Origin: JBKGYG01 sp046546235
Lineage (GTDB): Bacteria; Bacillota; Clostridia; Lachnospirales; DSM-24629
Length of the DNA stretch: 19,185 nucleotides
Assembly: GCA_046546235.1 (NCBI GenBank)
Contig: JBKGYG010000035.1
Span: 1 to 19,185, forward strand
Reading direction: 5' to 3'
Shown: positions 1 to 8,346 of the stretch, piece by piece
How the letters are laid out: each line of letters starts with the position of its first letter
Position numbering within the stretch: the first letter of the stretch is position 1
Translations under genes and position numbers: made by a program
The notes under the pieces: generated by a model
Database searches by the model: none
The model's input: only the letters and a program-made list of their open reading frames with translations
What the model was told of the DNA's origin: nothing

Positions 1-50
1 AAACTGAAAGATGGACGCATGAAGTATTAGAAGTATTTAATAAAAAATAA
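1..50 (+). CDS. C-terminal end of a gene, probably dxr (1-deoxy-D-xylulose 5-phosphate reductoisomerase)
   Basis: Reading frame 3 is open from the window edge and gives 15 residues (TERWTHEVLEVFNKK) before a TAA stop at 48-50. The tail is too short to identify a family on its own. In Clostridia dxr very often lies directly before rseP and ispG. Dxr supplies 2-C-methyl-D-erythritol 4-phosphate to the same isoprenoid pathway in which IspG acts, so dxr is the best guess by context. The stop lies about 45 nt before the preferred rseP start, with no terminator between, so the two genes are probably co-transcribed. Confidence 0.5.
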   Translation, partial: TERWTHEVLEVFNKK

Positions 51-94
51 ATTATTTTTAAGTGCCTTTATATAAGAAAAGGATGGATGATATA

Positions 95-1642
95 ATGGAT
101 ATTAAAAAAATATTTTTTGTGATATTGTTACTAATTGCTTTGATTTTTATTATACCAAATAATATTCTTATAGCAATATTGATTTTTGGTATAATAGTTA
201 TGATTCATGAATTAGGACACTTTATTGTTGCTAGAAAAAGTGGTATTTTTGTTGAAGAGTTTGCAATTGGTATGGGACCTAAATTAATTAGTTTTAAGAA
301 AAAGGATACAGTTTACTCTATTAGAATATTGCCTATAGGTGGCTTTTGTAAAATGCTTGGGGAAGATGAAGATGTTGAAGATAAAAGAGCATTTAACAGA
401 AAGTCAGTATGGGCTAGAATGGCTACAATAGCAGCAGGACCAATATTTAACTTCATTCTGGCTTTTGTTTGTGCGGTTTTTGTGGTTTCTTATTTAGGAT
501 ATACGCCAACAAAAGTAGATAATGTAACACCTAATATGCCTGCTGAAGGTAAATTAGTAGAAGGGGACACTATTATAAGGGTAGATGGTAGAAAACCATA
601 TTCTTATAGAGAAATTCAAGTTTATACTCAATTTAGTAAAGGTGAGCCTATTGATATTACAGTAAAAAGAGATAATAAAAAAGAAAGATATACAATTAAA
701 CCCCAAGTTGAGTTGCCTTTTATATTGCCGAAAAACATAATTTTTGAGGATGTAGATTCAAATTTATCCGATAAAATTCAAATAGGGGACAGAATACTTG
801 AAATAGATGAAAAAATAATAACATCCAAGAATCAGATAGCTAATTTAGAGGAAAAGGATTCTTATGAAGTACTATTAGAGAGGGACGGGAATGACAATAC
901 TATTTTAATAGATATATCTTCTAAAGAGATGGCGTTAATACCATACTTAGTTTCAGAAGTAGAGTCTCTTGAAATAAGAGCCTTAGACTCTACCTTGGAC
1001 AATAAACTTTATTTGGGTGATAAAATCCTTAAAATAAATGAAGAAGATGCGATATCACAAGAACAAATAAGGGAATATGTTGAAGAAAACAGTAAAAGAT
1101 TAAACTCATTTGATTTGCTCATAAAAAGAGAAGGAATAGATGAACCTAGTTTGATTACTTTAACAACAGAGCAGATGATTTATTCTTATAGAATGGGGAT
1201 TGGTACTGACGTTGTTAAAGGTAATTTTATAACAAATATTAAACAAGGCTTTAATCAAACAATTTCTTGGGTTAAAATTACTTTGTTTTCTTTTGAACAG
1301 TTAGTTACTGGTAATGTTTCTGTGAAGCAATTAGCTGGGCCAGTTGGATTGGTTAATTTTATAAGTGAAGGATATGAACAAGAAGTACAAAGAGGTTTTA
1401 TGGATGTTATGGCATATTTAGCTAATATGATATTATTATTAAGTGTTAATTTAGGAGTTTTTAATTTATTGCCTGTTCCAGCTCTTGATGGTAGTAGATT
1501 GGTATTTCTTATAATTGAAGCTGTAAGGGGGAAACCTATTGATAGAGAAAAAGAAGGGTTAATTCATTTTGTAGGACTTGTTCTTCTTATGCTGCTTATG
1601 ATATTTGTATTATTTAATGATATTCAAAATATATTCGGGTAA
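95..1642 (+). CDS. rseP: RIP (site-2) zinc metalloprotease RseP/RasP with three PDZ-like segments
   Basis: This is an intramembrane zinc protease of the site-2 family. Family members cut transmembrane anti-sigma factors and remnant signal peptides in the cytoplasmic membrane. Numbering from the preferred start (515 aa), a hydrophobic N-terminal helix is followed by the catalytic HELGH motif at about 38-42. The second zinc/active-site motif, NLLPVPALDG, lies at about 457-466, followed by a hydrophobic C-terminal helix. The periplasm-facing part holds three PDZ-like units at about 147-204, 219-279 and 296-361. The last two align well with each other (IQIGDRILEID versus LYLGDKILKIN). Clostridial relatives are usually nearer 330-430 residues, so this protein is expanded. 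The frame can be extended to a GTG at 62, but the AAAAGG Shine-Dalgarno at 77-82 best serves the ATG at 95. It lies between the probable dxr and ispG, a common order. Confidence 0.95.
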   Translation: MDIKKIFFVILLLIALIFIIPNNILIAILIFGIIVMIHELGHFIVARKSGIFVEEFAIGMGPKLISFKKKDTVYSIRILPIGGFCKMLGEDEDVEDKRAFNRKSVWARMATIAAGPIFNFILAFVCAVFVVSYLGYTPTKVDNVTPNMPAEGKLVEGDTIIRVDGRKPYSYREIQVYTQFSKGEPIDITVKRDNKKERYTIKPQVELPFILPKNIIFEDVDSNLSDKIQIGDRILEIDEKIITSKNQIANLEEKDSYEVLLERDGNDNTILIDISSKEMALIPYLVSEVESLEIRALDSTLDNKLYLGDKILKINEEDAISQEQIREYVEENSKRLNSFDLLIKREGIDEPSLITLTTEQMIYSYRMGIGTDVVKGNFITNIKQGFNQTISWVKITLFSFEQLVTGNVSVKQLAGPVGLVNFISEGYEQEVQRGFMDVMAYLANMILLLSVNLGVFNLLPVPALDGSRLVFLIIEAVRGKPIDREKEGLIHFVGLVLLMLLMIFVLFNDIQNIFG

Positions 1643-1664
1643 TAGTAATTTAGCTTCAAAATAA

Positions 1665-1693
1665 TTATAAGATAATGTAGGGGCGCGTATAAT
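1665..1693 (+). promoter_or_regulatory. Possible ispG promoter inside the palindrome
   Basis: TATAAT at 1688-1693 is a perfect -10 box. Exactly 17 nt upstream is TTATAA (1665-1670), a weak -35 that matches TTGACA at four of six positions. Transcription would start about 55 nt before ispG. AT-rich DNA throws up such matches easily, and the -10 lies within a palindromic repeat, so this is only a candidate. Confidence 0.25.
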
Positions 1694-1704
1694 GATGCGT
1701 CCTT
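1677..1704 (+). repeat. GTAGGGG-type palindromic repeat
   Basis: An imperfect palindrome follows GTA. AGGGGCGC (1679-1686) pairs with GCGTCCTT (1697-1704) through six Watson-Crick and two G-U pairs, and the stem can extend two pairs inward. It resembles the short GTAGGGG...CCC palindromes dispersed between genes in many bacterial genomes, and a second one beginning GTAGGGG occurs at 18858-18881. The top of the hairpin contains TATAAT (1688-1693). There is no T-run after it, so it is not a good terminator. Confidence 0.5.
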
Positions 1705-1755
1705 TAATTCTGAATTCGTGGATAAATGAGGAGTATATATAAAGGCGGCGATAAA

Positions 1756-2802
1756 ATGAGAAATAAATCTAAAGTAATAAAAATAGGTAATAAAAAAATA
1801 GGTGGGGAGAATCCTATCTTAATTCAATCTATGACTAATACAAGAACAGAAGATGTACAAGATACTGTTAATCAAATAAAAGAACTTGAAAAAGTTGGTT
1901 GTGATATTATTAGGGTTGCTATACCTAATGAATCAGCAGCTGCTTCTATTACTAGTATAAAAAAAGAAATAGGTATACCTTTAGTGGCAGATATTCATTT
2001 TGATTATCGACTAGCAATTAGATCTATAGAAAACGGTGCAGATAAAATTCGAATAAACCCAGGTAATATTGGAGGAAAAGATAAAGTGCTCCAAATAGTT
2101 AAAGTGGCAAAAGAGAACAATATACCTATTAGAGTTGGTGTTAATAGTGGTTCATTGGAGAAAGATTTATTAGAACGTTTTGGCAAAGTAACAGCCGAAG
2201 CACTTGTAGAGAGTGCTATAAAAAAAGTTAGATTGATTGAGGAAATGGACTATGATAATATTGTAGTAAGCATAAAATCTTCTGATGTTTTAATGAGTAT
2301 AAAGGCTCATGAACATATATCTGATATAATTAACTATCCTTTGCATGTAGGGATTACTGAAGCAGGGACTTTGATGTCTGGAACAGTAAAATCATCTGTG
2401 GGAATGGGTATTATTTTATACAAAGGCATCGGAGATACTATTAGAGTTTCTTTAACTGGTGATCCAATTGAAGAGATAAAAGTTGGGAAACAATTATTAG
2501 GTTCTCTAGGATTAAGAAACAATGGAGTTGAAGTTATATCCTGTCCTACTTGTGGAAGAACTCAGATTGACTTAATACAGCTAGCAGAAAAAGTGGATAA
2601 TTTAGTAAGTAACTTTAATATGAGTATTAAGATAGCAGTAATGGGATGTGTTGTTAATGGACCAGGAGAAGCTCGAGAAGCTGATTTGGGTATTGCTGGT
2701 GGTAATGGAGAAGGGTTAATTTTTAAAAAAGGTAAGATTGTACGTAAAGTAAAAGAAGAAGAATTATTAGGAGCTTTAAAAGAAGAAATAGATAAGTTTT
2801 AA
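1756..2802 (+). CDS. ispG: 4-hydroxy-3-methylbut-2-en-1-yl diphosphate synthase (IspG/GcpE)
   Basis: IspG converts 2-C-methyl-D-erythritol 2,4-cyclodiphosphate to HMBPP, the penultimate step of the methylerythritol phosphate route to isoprenoids, using a [4Fe-4S] cluster. From the preferred start the protein has 348 residues, the usual short bacterial form. A TIM-barrel-like N-terminal part includes IQSMTNT and VADIHFDY. The C-terminal cluster domain has SCPTCGRTQ and VMGCVVNGPGEA, placing cluster ligands at Cys263, Cys266, Cys298 and Glu305. That is the same spacing as in the E. coli enzyme (270, 273, 305, 312). The frame is open to an ATG at 1726 that lacks a Shine-Dalgarno. AAAGGCGG lies about 6-8 nt before the ATG at 1756, which is preferred and also matches the family N-terminus. 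Confidence 0.97.
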   Translation: MRNKSKVIKIGNKKIGGENPILIQSMTNTRTEDVQDTVNQIKELEKVGCDIIRVAIPNESAAASITSIKKEIGIPLVADIHFDYRLAIRSIENGADKIRINPGNIGGKDKVLQIVKVAKENNIPIRVGVNSGSLEKDLLERFGKVTAEALVESAIKKVRLIEEMDYDNIVVSIKSSDVLMSIKAHEHISDIINYPLHVGITEAGTLMSGTVKSSVGMGIILYKGIGDTIRVSLTGDPIEEIKVGKQLLGSLGLRNNGVEVISCPTCGRTQIDLIQLAEKVDNLVSNFNMSIKIAVMGCVVNGPGEAREADLGIAGGNGEGLIFKKGKIVRKVKEEELLGALKEEIDKF

Positions 2803-2850
2803 GTGTTTTAAACTAATAAATTTAACTAAATTAAAAGTTTTAAATTTTCC

Positions 2851-2935
2851 GTAGAGCAATAGATACAAAACGTTCAGATTAAATATCACTTATTTGTATA
2901 TCTATTGCTCTACTAGATACTTTATATAATCTGAA
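2851..2935 (+). promoter_or_regulatory. Structured polC leader: long stem-loop with possible pseudoknot
   Basis: GTAGAGCAATAGATACAAA (2851-2869) is complementary to 2893-2913 over all 19 bases, with only a two-base bulge in the right arm. The 23-nt loop contains TTCAGATTA (2873-2881). This is exactly complementary to TAATCTGAA (2927-2935) just after the stem, so an H-type pseudoknot is possible. No T-run follows, so it does not look like an intrinsic terminator for ispG. TATAAT at 2925-2930 could be a -10 box, but no convincing -35 sits at the right distance. Whether the stem acts as RNA or is an old palindromic insertion cannot be told from the sequence. Confidence 0.45.
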
Positions 2936-2988
2936 ATTAAATGATTAATACATATTTTTTTGATTTTTACTATAAAGAGGGTGATAAT

Positions 2989-5900
2989 ATGTCAAAACTA
3001 CAACTTTTTTTTGATATTTTTAATAACTTAAATGTTAATGAAGATCTAACATTTTATTTTAAGGATGCAAAGATCGAAGACATTAAGTTTAATAAGAATA
3101 AAAAAACAATGACTATATATATATTATGTCATCGAATTATACATAGAAAATTTATTGTTGAAATACAAAATATTATAAAAAGTTATCTCGGGCAAGAAGA
3201 GATAGATTTGTTAATAAGTGAGAGGTATCAATTATCTAATCAATATACGCCTAAGAAAATCATTTCTTTATATACAGATAGTCTATTAACAGAGTTAAAA
3301 GAAATTAGTCCAGTGTGCTATGGGATATTAAGAAAGGCAAATTGGAAAATAAATGATAATAAAATACTAATCAACTTAAAGAATAATCATATAATGCAGC
3401 TTCGTGAAAAAGAATTACTTTCATTTGTTGAAAACATCTACAATGAAAGGTTTGATTTAGGGTTAAAAATACAATTTTCATATGAAGAACATAATGAAAA
3501 AGATTATAAGATATACAATGAGAGAAAGAAGAGTATAGAACAGGAATTTAGAGAAAAGGTTAAAACACAGAATGTTTTAGCTAGTGAAGAAAAAGAATCT
3601 CTTGAGTCTAAAAAAACTACTAAAACTAACAATAATAAAGCTTCTGATTTGTTATTTGGAAAAATGTTTGAAGGTGAAAATTTACCAATTTCTGATTTGT
3701 CACAGGAACTTGGTGAGGTTATTACAAGAGGAACAATAATAAATGTGGAATCAAGAGCTATTAAAAATGATCGATATATTATAGCTATGGATATAACAGA
3801 TTATAAAGATTCTATAACTGTGAAAATATTTGTTACAACTAAACAATATGAAGAAAGCTTAAAAGATGAATTACAAGAAGGGGTAACTATTAAAGTAAAA
3901 GGAGTAGTTCAATTTGATACTTTCTCTAAAGAAGTGGGGATAATAGCTCGTCATATAAAGAAGATACCAAGCTTTGCTATTACGAGAGTTGATTCAAAAG
4001 ATAAAAAACGTGTAGAACTCCACGCTCATACTATGATGAGTGATATGGATTCTGTTGTAAGTACAAAAGAACTAATAAAAAGGGCAATCTCTTGGGGGCA
4101 TGAAGCTATTGCTATAACAGATCACGGTGTTGTACAAGCATTTCCAGATGCTTATCATACAGCGGGTAAAGATATAAAGGTTATATATGGTGTAGAAGCT
4201 TATTTAGTAGATGATTTAAAAGAGATTGTAAAGAATAGCAAAGGACAGGATTTGGATACTACATTTGTTGTTTTTGATTTAGAGACTACAGGATTCTTGC
4301 CTGGTAGGGATAAGATAACAGAAATAGGCGCTATAAAAATTAAAAATGGAGTTATTATTGACAGGTTTAGCACATTTGTTAATCCAGAGAGACCTATTCC
4401 TTCTGATGTAGAAAAATTAACAGGAATTAATAATTATATGGTACAAGATGCACCTACTATAGAGAAAATCTTACCGGACTTTTTAGAATTTGTCGGGGAT
4501 GCTGTGTTTGTAGCTCATAATGCAGACTTTGATATGAGTTTTATTAATTTTTTTGCATTAGAACAAAATATAGAGATTAATCCCACAGTATTAGATACAG
4601 TTATGTTAGCAAGGATGTTATTACCTAAGTTAAATCGCTATAAACTAAATACAATAGCAAAGGAATTAGATATATCATTAGAAAACCATCATAGGGCTGT
4701 TGATGATGCTTTGGCTACTGCTGAGATTTTTATTAAGTTTATAAAGATGTTAAAAGAAAGAGATATTATAACTCTAAATCATATTAATAAAGAAAGTAAA
4801 ATGACTGAAGAAGATGTAAAAAAGCTTCCTACATATCATGCGATAATATTAGTTCAAAATATGGTTGGATTGAAAAATTTATATAAAATTATATCTTTAG
4901 CACATCTTAATTATTTTAAGCGTAAACCACGAATACCAAAAAGTGTATTTATAGAACATAGAGAAGGTCTTATTATAGGGTCTGCTTGTGAAGCGGGTGA
5001 ATTATATCAGGCTATTTTACGTAAAAGTCCAAGGGAAGAAATCATAAGATTGGTACAATTTTATGATTACTTAGAAATACAGCCTATTGGAAATAATGAA
5101 TTTATGATTAAAAGTGAAAAACTTAGTATAAATTCTTTTGAAGAACTTAAAACAATTAGTAAGCAAATAGTAGAGTTAGGAGATGAATTTCAGAAACCAG
5201 TAGTGGCTACTTGTGATGTGCATTTTCTTGATCCAGAACATGAGGTGTTTAGAAGAATTATAATGGCAGGTAAGGGGTTTTCTGATGCCGATGATCAAGC
5301 ACCTTTGTATTTTAGAACCACAGAGGAAATGTTGAAAGAGTTTGAATTTCTAGGCAAGAAAAAAGCAGAAGAAGTAGTTGTACATAATACAAAGAGAATA
5401 TCTGATAGTATAGAATGGATTGCCCCTCTTTTGCCTGATAAATATCCTCCTGTAATTGAAGGTTCTGATGAGGAATTAAGAAAGATTTGTTATGAAAAAG
5501 CCAGGTCAATGTATGGGGAAAACATACCTGACATTGTCAAAAATAGATTAGAAAAAGAATTGAATTCAATTATTTCTAATGGTTTTGCAGTAATGTATAT
5601 TATTTCTCAGAAACTTGTGTGGAAATCACTTGAAGATGGATATTTAGTTGGTTCAAGAGGGTCTGTTGGTTCTTCTTTTGCAGCAACTATGGCTGGTATA
5701 ACAGAGGTTAATCCATTACCTCCTCATTATATTTGTACTAATTGTAATTATTCAGATTTTGATTCTGATGAAGTTAAAAAATATGTAGGTAACTCTGGAT
5801 GTGATATGCCTGATAGAGAATGTCCTAAATGTGGAGATTTATTGATAAAAGAAGGGCATGACATTCCATTTGAGACCTTTTTAGGATTTAAGGGGAATAA

Positions 5901-7362
5901 AGAACCTGATATTGATCTTAACTTCTCGGGAGAATACCAAAGTCAAGCTCATGATTATACAGAATTTTTATTTGGAAAAGGACATGTTTTTAGAGCAGGA
6001 ACCATAGGAACTCTAGCTGAGAAAACGGCTTTTGGATTTGTGAAAAAATACTTTGATGAGAGAGATATACAAGTAAGAAATGCTGAGATTAATCGTTTAG
6101 TTATGGGGTGTACAGGTGTTAGAAGAACAACTGGTCAGCATCCAGGTGGTATTATAGTAGTCCCAAAAGATCAAGAAATATTTTCTTTTACACCAATTCA
6201 AAGGCCTGCTAATGATATGAATACTAAGATTACTACAACACATTTTGATTATCACTCAATTGATCATAATCTACTTAAGTTAGATATATTAGGACATGAT
6301 GATCCTACAATGATTCGTATGCTAGAAGATTTAACAGGTATAGATGCAACAACTATTAAATTAGATGATAAAGATGTTATGTCTTTGTTTGAAAATACAA
6401 AATCATTAGGGATTAACCCAGATGATATAGGCGGCTGCACATTAGGTTCATTGGGGATACCTGAATTTGGTACAGATTTTGTTATGCAGATGTTAATTGA
6501 TACTAAACCACAAACATTTTCGGATTTAGTAAGAATATCAGGATTATCTCATGGAACAGATGTATGGCTTAATAACGCTCAAGAGTTAATTAGGGATGGT
6601 AAAGCTGATATATCAAGAGTTATTTCAACACGTGATGATATTATGACATATTTAATTAATCAAGGAATGGATAGCGAATTATCTTTTTCTATAATGGAAA
6701 GTGTTCGTAAGGGTAAAGGACTAAAACCAGAATGGGAAGAGGCTATGGTAGAAGCAGGCGTACCTGATTGGTATATATGGTCTTGTAAACAGATAAAATA
6801 TATGTTTCCTAAAGCTCATGCAGTAGCTTATGTTATGATGGCATATAGAATAGCTTATTTTAAAGTGAATTATCCAGAAGCTTATTATACTGCGTTTTTT
6901 AGTATAAGAGCTTCCAATTTTGACTATGAATTAATGTGCCATGGTAAAGAAAAAGTGGATAACACAATTATTAGATATAAAGATATTGATAGAAATAATG
7001 AAAAAAGAGAAAATGGTAGTTATGGATTATCTAAAAAGGAAAAAGATACATTAAAAGATTTAAAAATAGTTCAAGAAATGTATGCAAGAGGATTAAAATT
7101 TGTTCCTATTGATTTATATAAAGTAAATGCTAAGCGTTTTCAAATCATGGACAATGGAATAATGGCTTCTTTAAGTGCTATCCAGGGCTTAGGGGAAAAA
7201 GCTGCGGATAATATTGTTAAAGCAAGAGAAGATGGACAATTTTTATCTATAGATGATTTTAGACAACGAACAAAAGTAAGTAAAACTGTTATTGAAATTA
7301 TGTTAGACAATGAAATATTAGTTGATTTACCACAATCTAATCAATTGTCATTGTTTGGATAA
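2989..7362 (+). CDS. polC: DNA polymerase III PolC-type alpha subunit
   Basis: PolC is the main replicative polymerase of low-GC Gram-positive bacteria, with built-in proofreading. The 1457 residues match the family size. After an N-terminal region and an OB-fold region comes the PHP domain (HAH at 345-347). A DEDDh 3'-5' exonuclease is inserted in it: D430 and E432 in DLETTG, D513 in HNADFD, and H568 and D572 in HRAVDDA. The polymerase core has GSRGSVGSSF from about 888, a four-cysteine zinc motif (C916, C919, C945, C948) and the catalytic aspartates of PDIDLNF (D974, D976). The protein ends in QLSLFG, the sliding-clamp binding motif. The frame is open back to 2941, but GAGGGTG ahead of the ATG at 2989 and the lack of a Shine-Dalgarno further up favour 2989. 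The 3' end runs into a terminator hairpin. Confidence 0.98.
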   Translation: MSKLQLFFDIFNNLNVNEDLTFYFKDAKIEDIKFNKNKKTMTIYILCHRIIHRKFIVEIQNIIKSYLGQEEIDLLISERYQLSNQYTPKKIISLYTDSLLTELKEISPVCYGILRKANWKINDNKILINLKNNHIMQLREKELLSFVENIYNERFDLGLKIQFSYEEHNEKDYKIYNERKKSIEQEFREKVKTQNVLASEEKESLESKKTTKTNNNKASDLLFGKMFEGENLPISDLSQELGEVITRGTIINVESRAIKNDRYIIAMDITDYKDSITVKIFVTTKQYEESLKDELQEGVTIKVKGVVQFDTFSKEVGIIARHIKKIPSFAITRVDSKDKKRVELHAHTMMSDMDSVVSTKELIKRAISWGHEAIAITDHGVVQAFPDAYHTAGKDIKVIYGVEAYLVDDLKEIVKNSKGQDLDTTFVVFDLETTGFLPGRDKITEIGAIKIKNGVIIDRFSTFVNPERPIPSDVEKLTGINNYMVQDAPTIEKILPDFLEFVGDAVFVAHNADFDMSFINFFALEQNIEINPTVLDTVMLARMLLPKLNRYKLNTIAKELDISLENHHRAVDDALATAEIFIKFIKMLKERDIITLNHINKESKMTEEDVKKLPTYHAIILVQNMVGLKNLYKIISLAHLNYFKRKPRIPKSVFIEHREGLIIGSACEAGELYQAILRKSPREEIIRLVQFYDYLEIQPIGNNEFMIKSEKLSINSFEELKTISKQIVELGDEFQKPVVATCDVHFLDPEHEVFRRIIMAGKGFSDADDQAPLYFRTTEEMLKEFEFLGKKKAEEVVVHNTKRISDSIEWIAPLLPDKYPPVIEGSDEELRKICYEKARSMYGENIPDIVKNRLEKELNSIISNGFAVMYIISQKLVWKSLEDGYLVGSRGSVGSSFAATMAGITEVNPLPPHYICTNCNYSDFDSDEVKKYVGNSGCDMPDRECPKCGDLLIKEGHDIPFETFLGFKGNKEPDIDLNFSGEYQSQAHDYTEFLFGKGHVFRAGTIGTLAEKTAFGFVKKYFDERDIQVRNAEINRLVMGCTGVRRTTGQHPGGIIVVPKDQEIFSFTPIQRPANDMNTKITTTHFDYHSIDHNLLKLDILGHDDPTMIRMLEDLTGIDATTIKLDDKDVMSLFENTKSLGINPDDIGGCTLGSLGIPEFGTDFVMQMLIDTKPQTFSDLVRISGLSHGTDVWLNNAQELIRDGKADISRVISTRDDIMTYLINQGMDSELSFSIMESVRKGKGLKPEWEEAMVEAGVPDWYIWSCKQIKYMFPKAHAVAYVMMAYRIAYFKVNYPEAYYTAFFSIRASNFDYELMCHGKEKVDNTIIRYKDIDRNNEKRENGSYGLSKKEKDTLKDLKIVQEMYARGLKFVPIDLYKVNAKRFQIMDNGIMASLSAIQGLGEKAADNIVKAREDGQFLSIDDFRQRTKVSKTVIEIMLDNEILVDLPQSNQLSLFG

Positions 7363-7390
7363 ATGGACAGGCAAAACCTGTCCATTTGTG
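7361..7390 (+). terminator. Hairpin terminator after polC
   Basis: AAATGGACAGG (7361-7371) and CCTGTCCATTT (7377-7387) form a perfect 11-bp stem with the 5-nt loop CAAAA, starting within the polC stop codon. The trailing T-run is short (TTTG), so termination may be moderate or factor-assisted. Confidence 0.75.
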
Positions 7391-7441
7391 AGGAAGAGAA
7401 TAAAATAAATATTTTAATATTAATAATATAAATAATTGTTT

Positions 7442-7470
7442 TTGAATTATTAATATGATAAGATTATTAT
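7442..7470 (+). promoter_or_regulatory. Possible promoter for the small lipoprotein gene
   Basis: TTGAAT (7442-7447) and TATTAT (7465-7470) are separated by 17 nt and lie about 30 nt before the start codon at 7503. The area is very AT-rich, so chance matches are likely, but a promoter is expected here because a terminator lies just upstream. Confidence 0.3.
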
Positions 7471-7502
7471 TGTCATAATATAAATTATTGAGGTGAAATT
7501 GT

Positions 7503-7742
7503 ATGAGAAAATTTTTTGTTTTTATTATTTGTATTTTGTTATTATCAGGTTGTGTAGTAATAAAAAATATAAGTAATAATGAAGATGTTCGGGGATCAGG
7601 TGAACTAGAAACACAGACCTTTGATTTTGATGATTTTGATGAAGTTGCTATAAGTAATACTTTTAAAGGTGAAATTAGACAAGGTGATGAGTTTTTTATT
7701 GAAATAACTATGGATAAAGTTCATAATATACTTGAATCCTAA
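7503..7742 (+). CDS. Small lipoprotein, probable truncated head-GIN (DUF2807) protein
   Basis: The 79-residue product starts with a lipoprotein signal peptide: MRK, a hydrophobic run, then the lipobox L14-S15-G16-C17. The mature protein would be anchored to the outer face of the membrane through Cys17. The following segment (RGSGELETQTFDFDDFDEV, then ISNTFKGEIRQGDEFFIEIT) resembles the start of head-GIN/DUF2807 domains. Those proteins normally run to 200 or more residues of beta-helix, so only the first fifth or so is present here. No continuation appears in the other frames downstream, so this looks like a deletion remnant or a minimal variant rather than a simple frameshift. GAGGTG seven nt before the ATG is a good ribosome binding site, so it may still be translated. 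The function is unknown. Confidence 0.6.
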   Translation: MRKFFVFIICILLLSGCVVIKNISNNEDVRGSGELETQTFDFDDFDEVAISNTFKGEIRQGDEFFIEITMDKVHNILES

Positions 7743-7783
7743 TGCATATTATATATAAAAGAGTAATAAGGATGAGTTATAAT

Positions 7784-8206
7784 ATGTTTTCAGGAACGAG
7801 AGTATATATAAATAAGCAATATAGAGTGATGTTTAATTTCCCAAATAATTGGAAACCAAGTGAAATTGCAAAAAATCGTTTTGAAGGATCTGATGGTTTT
7901 TTTCAAGTTTCTTTAATAAGTTCTAATAAATCAATAGATGAAGTAGCTAAACATGATGCATATCATAGCAAATTACCTTACGGAAGAAATCCAGAAATTA
8001 AAAAAAGATTTGTAAATGGTCATGAAGCTAGATTAATTACTCCAGACAGAGGAGAAACTGATTTTATGGAGAAACAGGCTGCTATAATTGTGGAATATGA
8101 CAAACCATTGGCGTTTAATAATAATAAATATAACTATTTAATTATTTGGTCGGATGTTTATAATATTATGGGGATTTTACGTTCTTTAAAAATACTACCT
8201 GTTTGA
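7784..8206 (+). CDS. Conserved-looking hypothetical protein, about 140 aa
   Basis: I do not recognise a named family with certainty. The protein has no signal peptide or membrane helix from this start. It looks like a compact alpha/beta domain with YRVMFNFPNNWK near the start, FEGSDGFFQVSLIS, then HDAYHSKLPYG and a hydrophobic strand (YNYLIIWSD) near the end. The opening 'F-x-F-P-x-x-W' pattern recalls PsbP/Mog1-like domains, which is a weak inference. The frame can be read from an ATG at 7742 that overlaps the upstream TAA (TAATG), which would suggest translational coupling and give 154 aa. AATAAGG at 7765-7771 instead favours the ATG at 7784, although the 12-nt spacing is long. It follows the lipoprotein fragment directly, so it may once have been the domain of a longer exported protein. 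Confidence 0.55.
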   Translation: MFSGTRVYINKQYRVMFNFPNNWKPSEIAKNRFEGSDGFFQVSLISSNKSIDEVAKHDAYHSKLPYGRNPEIKKRFVNGHEARLITPDRGETDFMEKQAAIIVEYDKPLAFNNNKYNYLIIWSDVYNIMGILRSLKILPV

Positions 8207-8284
8207 TTATTAGTACATAATTTGAATAAATGAATAAAATTTAAGATATAATATAAAAGAAATATATTAAAATTCGCAGATAAC

Positions 8285-8313
8285 TTGCAATAATTCCCTA
8301 TAAATGCTATAAT
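8285..8313 (+). promoter_or_regulatory. Strong sigma-A type promoter of the rimP-nusA-infB operon
   Basis: TTGCAA (8285-8290) and a perfect TATAAT (8308-8313) are separated by 17 nt. Transcription should start near 8320, giving a leader of about 120 nt before rimP. This is the expected main promoter for the long operon that continues to ribF. Confidence 0.8.
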
Positions 8314-8346
8314 AATTTTTGAAGTATTTATAATTACTTACTAAAC

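Noticed and set aside
62..94. Upstream GTG start for rseP
   Set aside because: No Shine-Dalgarno precedes it, and it would add 11 charged residues ahead of the hydrophobic helix. The ATG at 95 has AAAAGG upstream.
2004..2522. Short open frames on the - strand inside ispG
   Set aside because: They lie wholly within a clear IspG gene, lack ribosome binding sites and resemble no family. The same holds for - strand frames within polC, rnpM, infB, rbfA and pnp.
2851..2913. Intrinsic terminator of ispG
   Set aside because: The stem is long, but no T-run follows and the loop is 23 nt, so a terminator is a poor fit.
7700..7790. Simple frameshift joining the lipoprotein to the next gene
   Set aside because: Reading the other frames across the junction gives no continuation of the GIN-like beta pattern, and the downstream protein does not resemble it.
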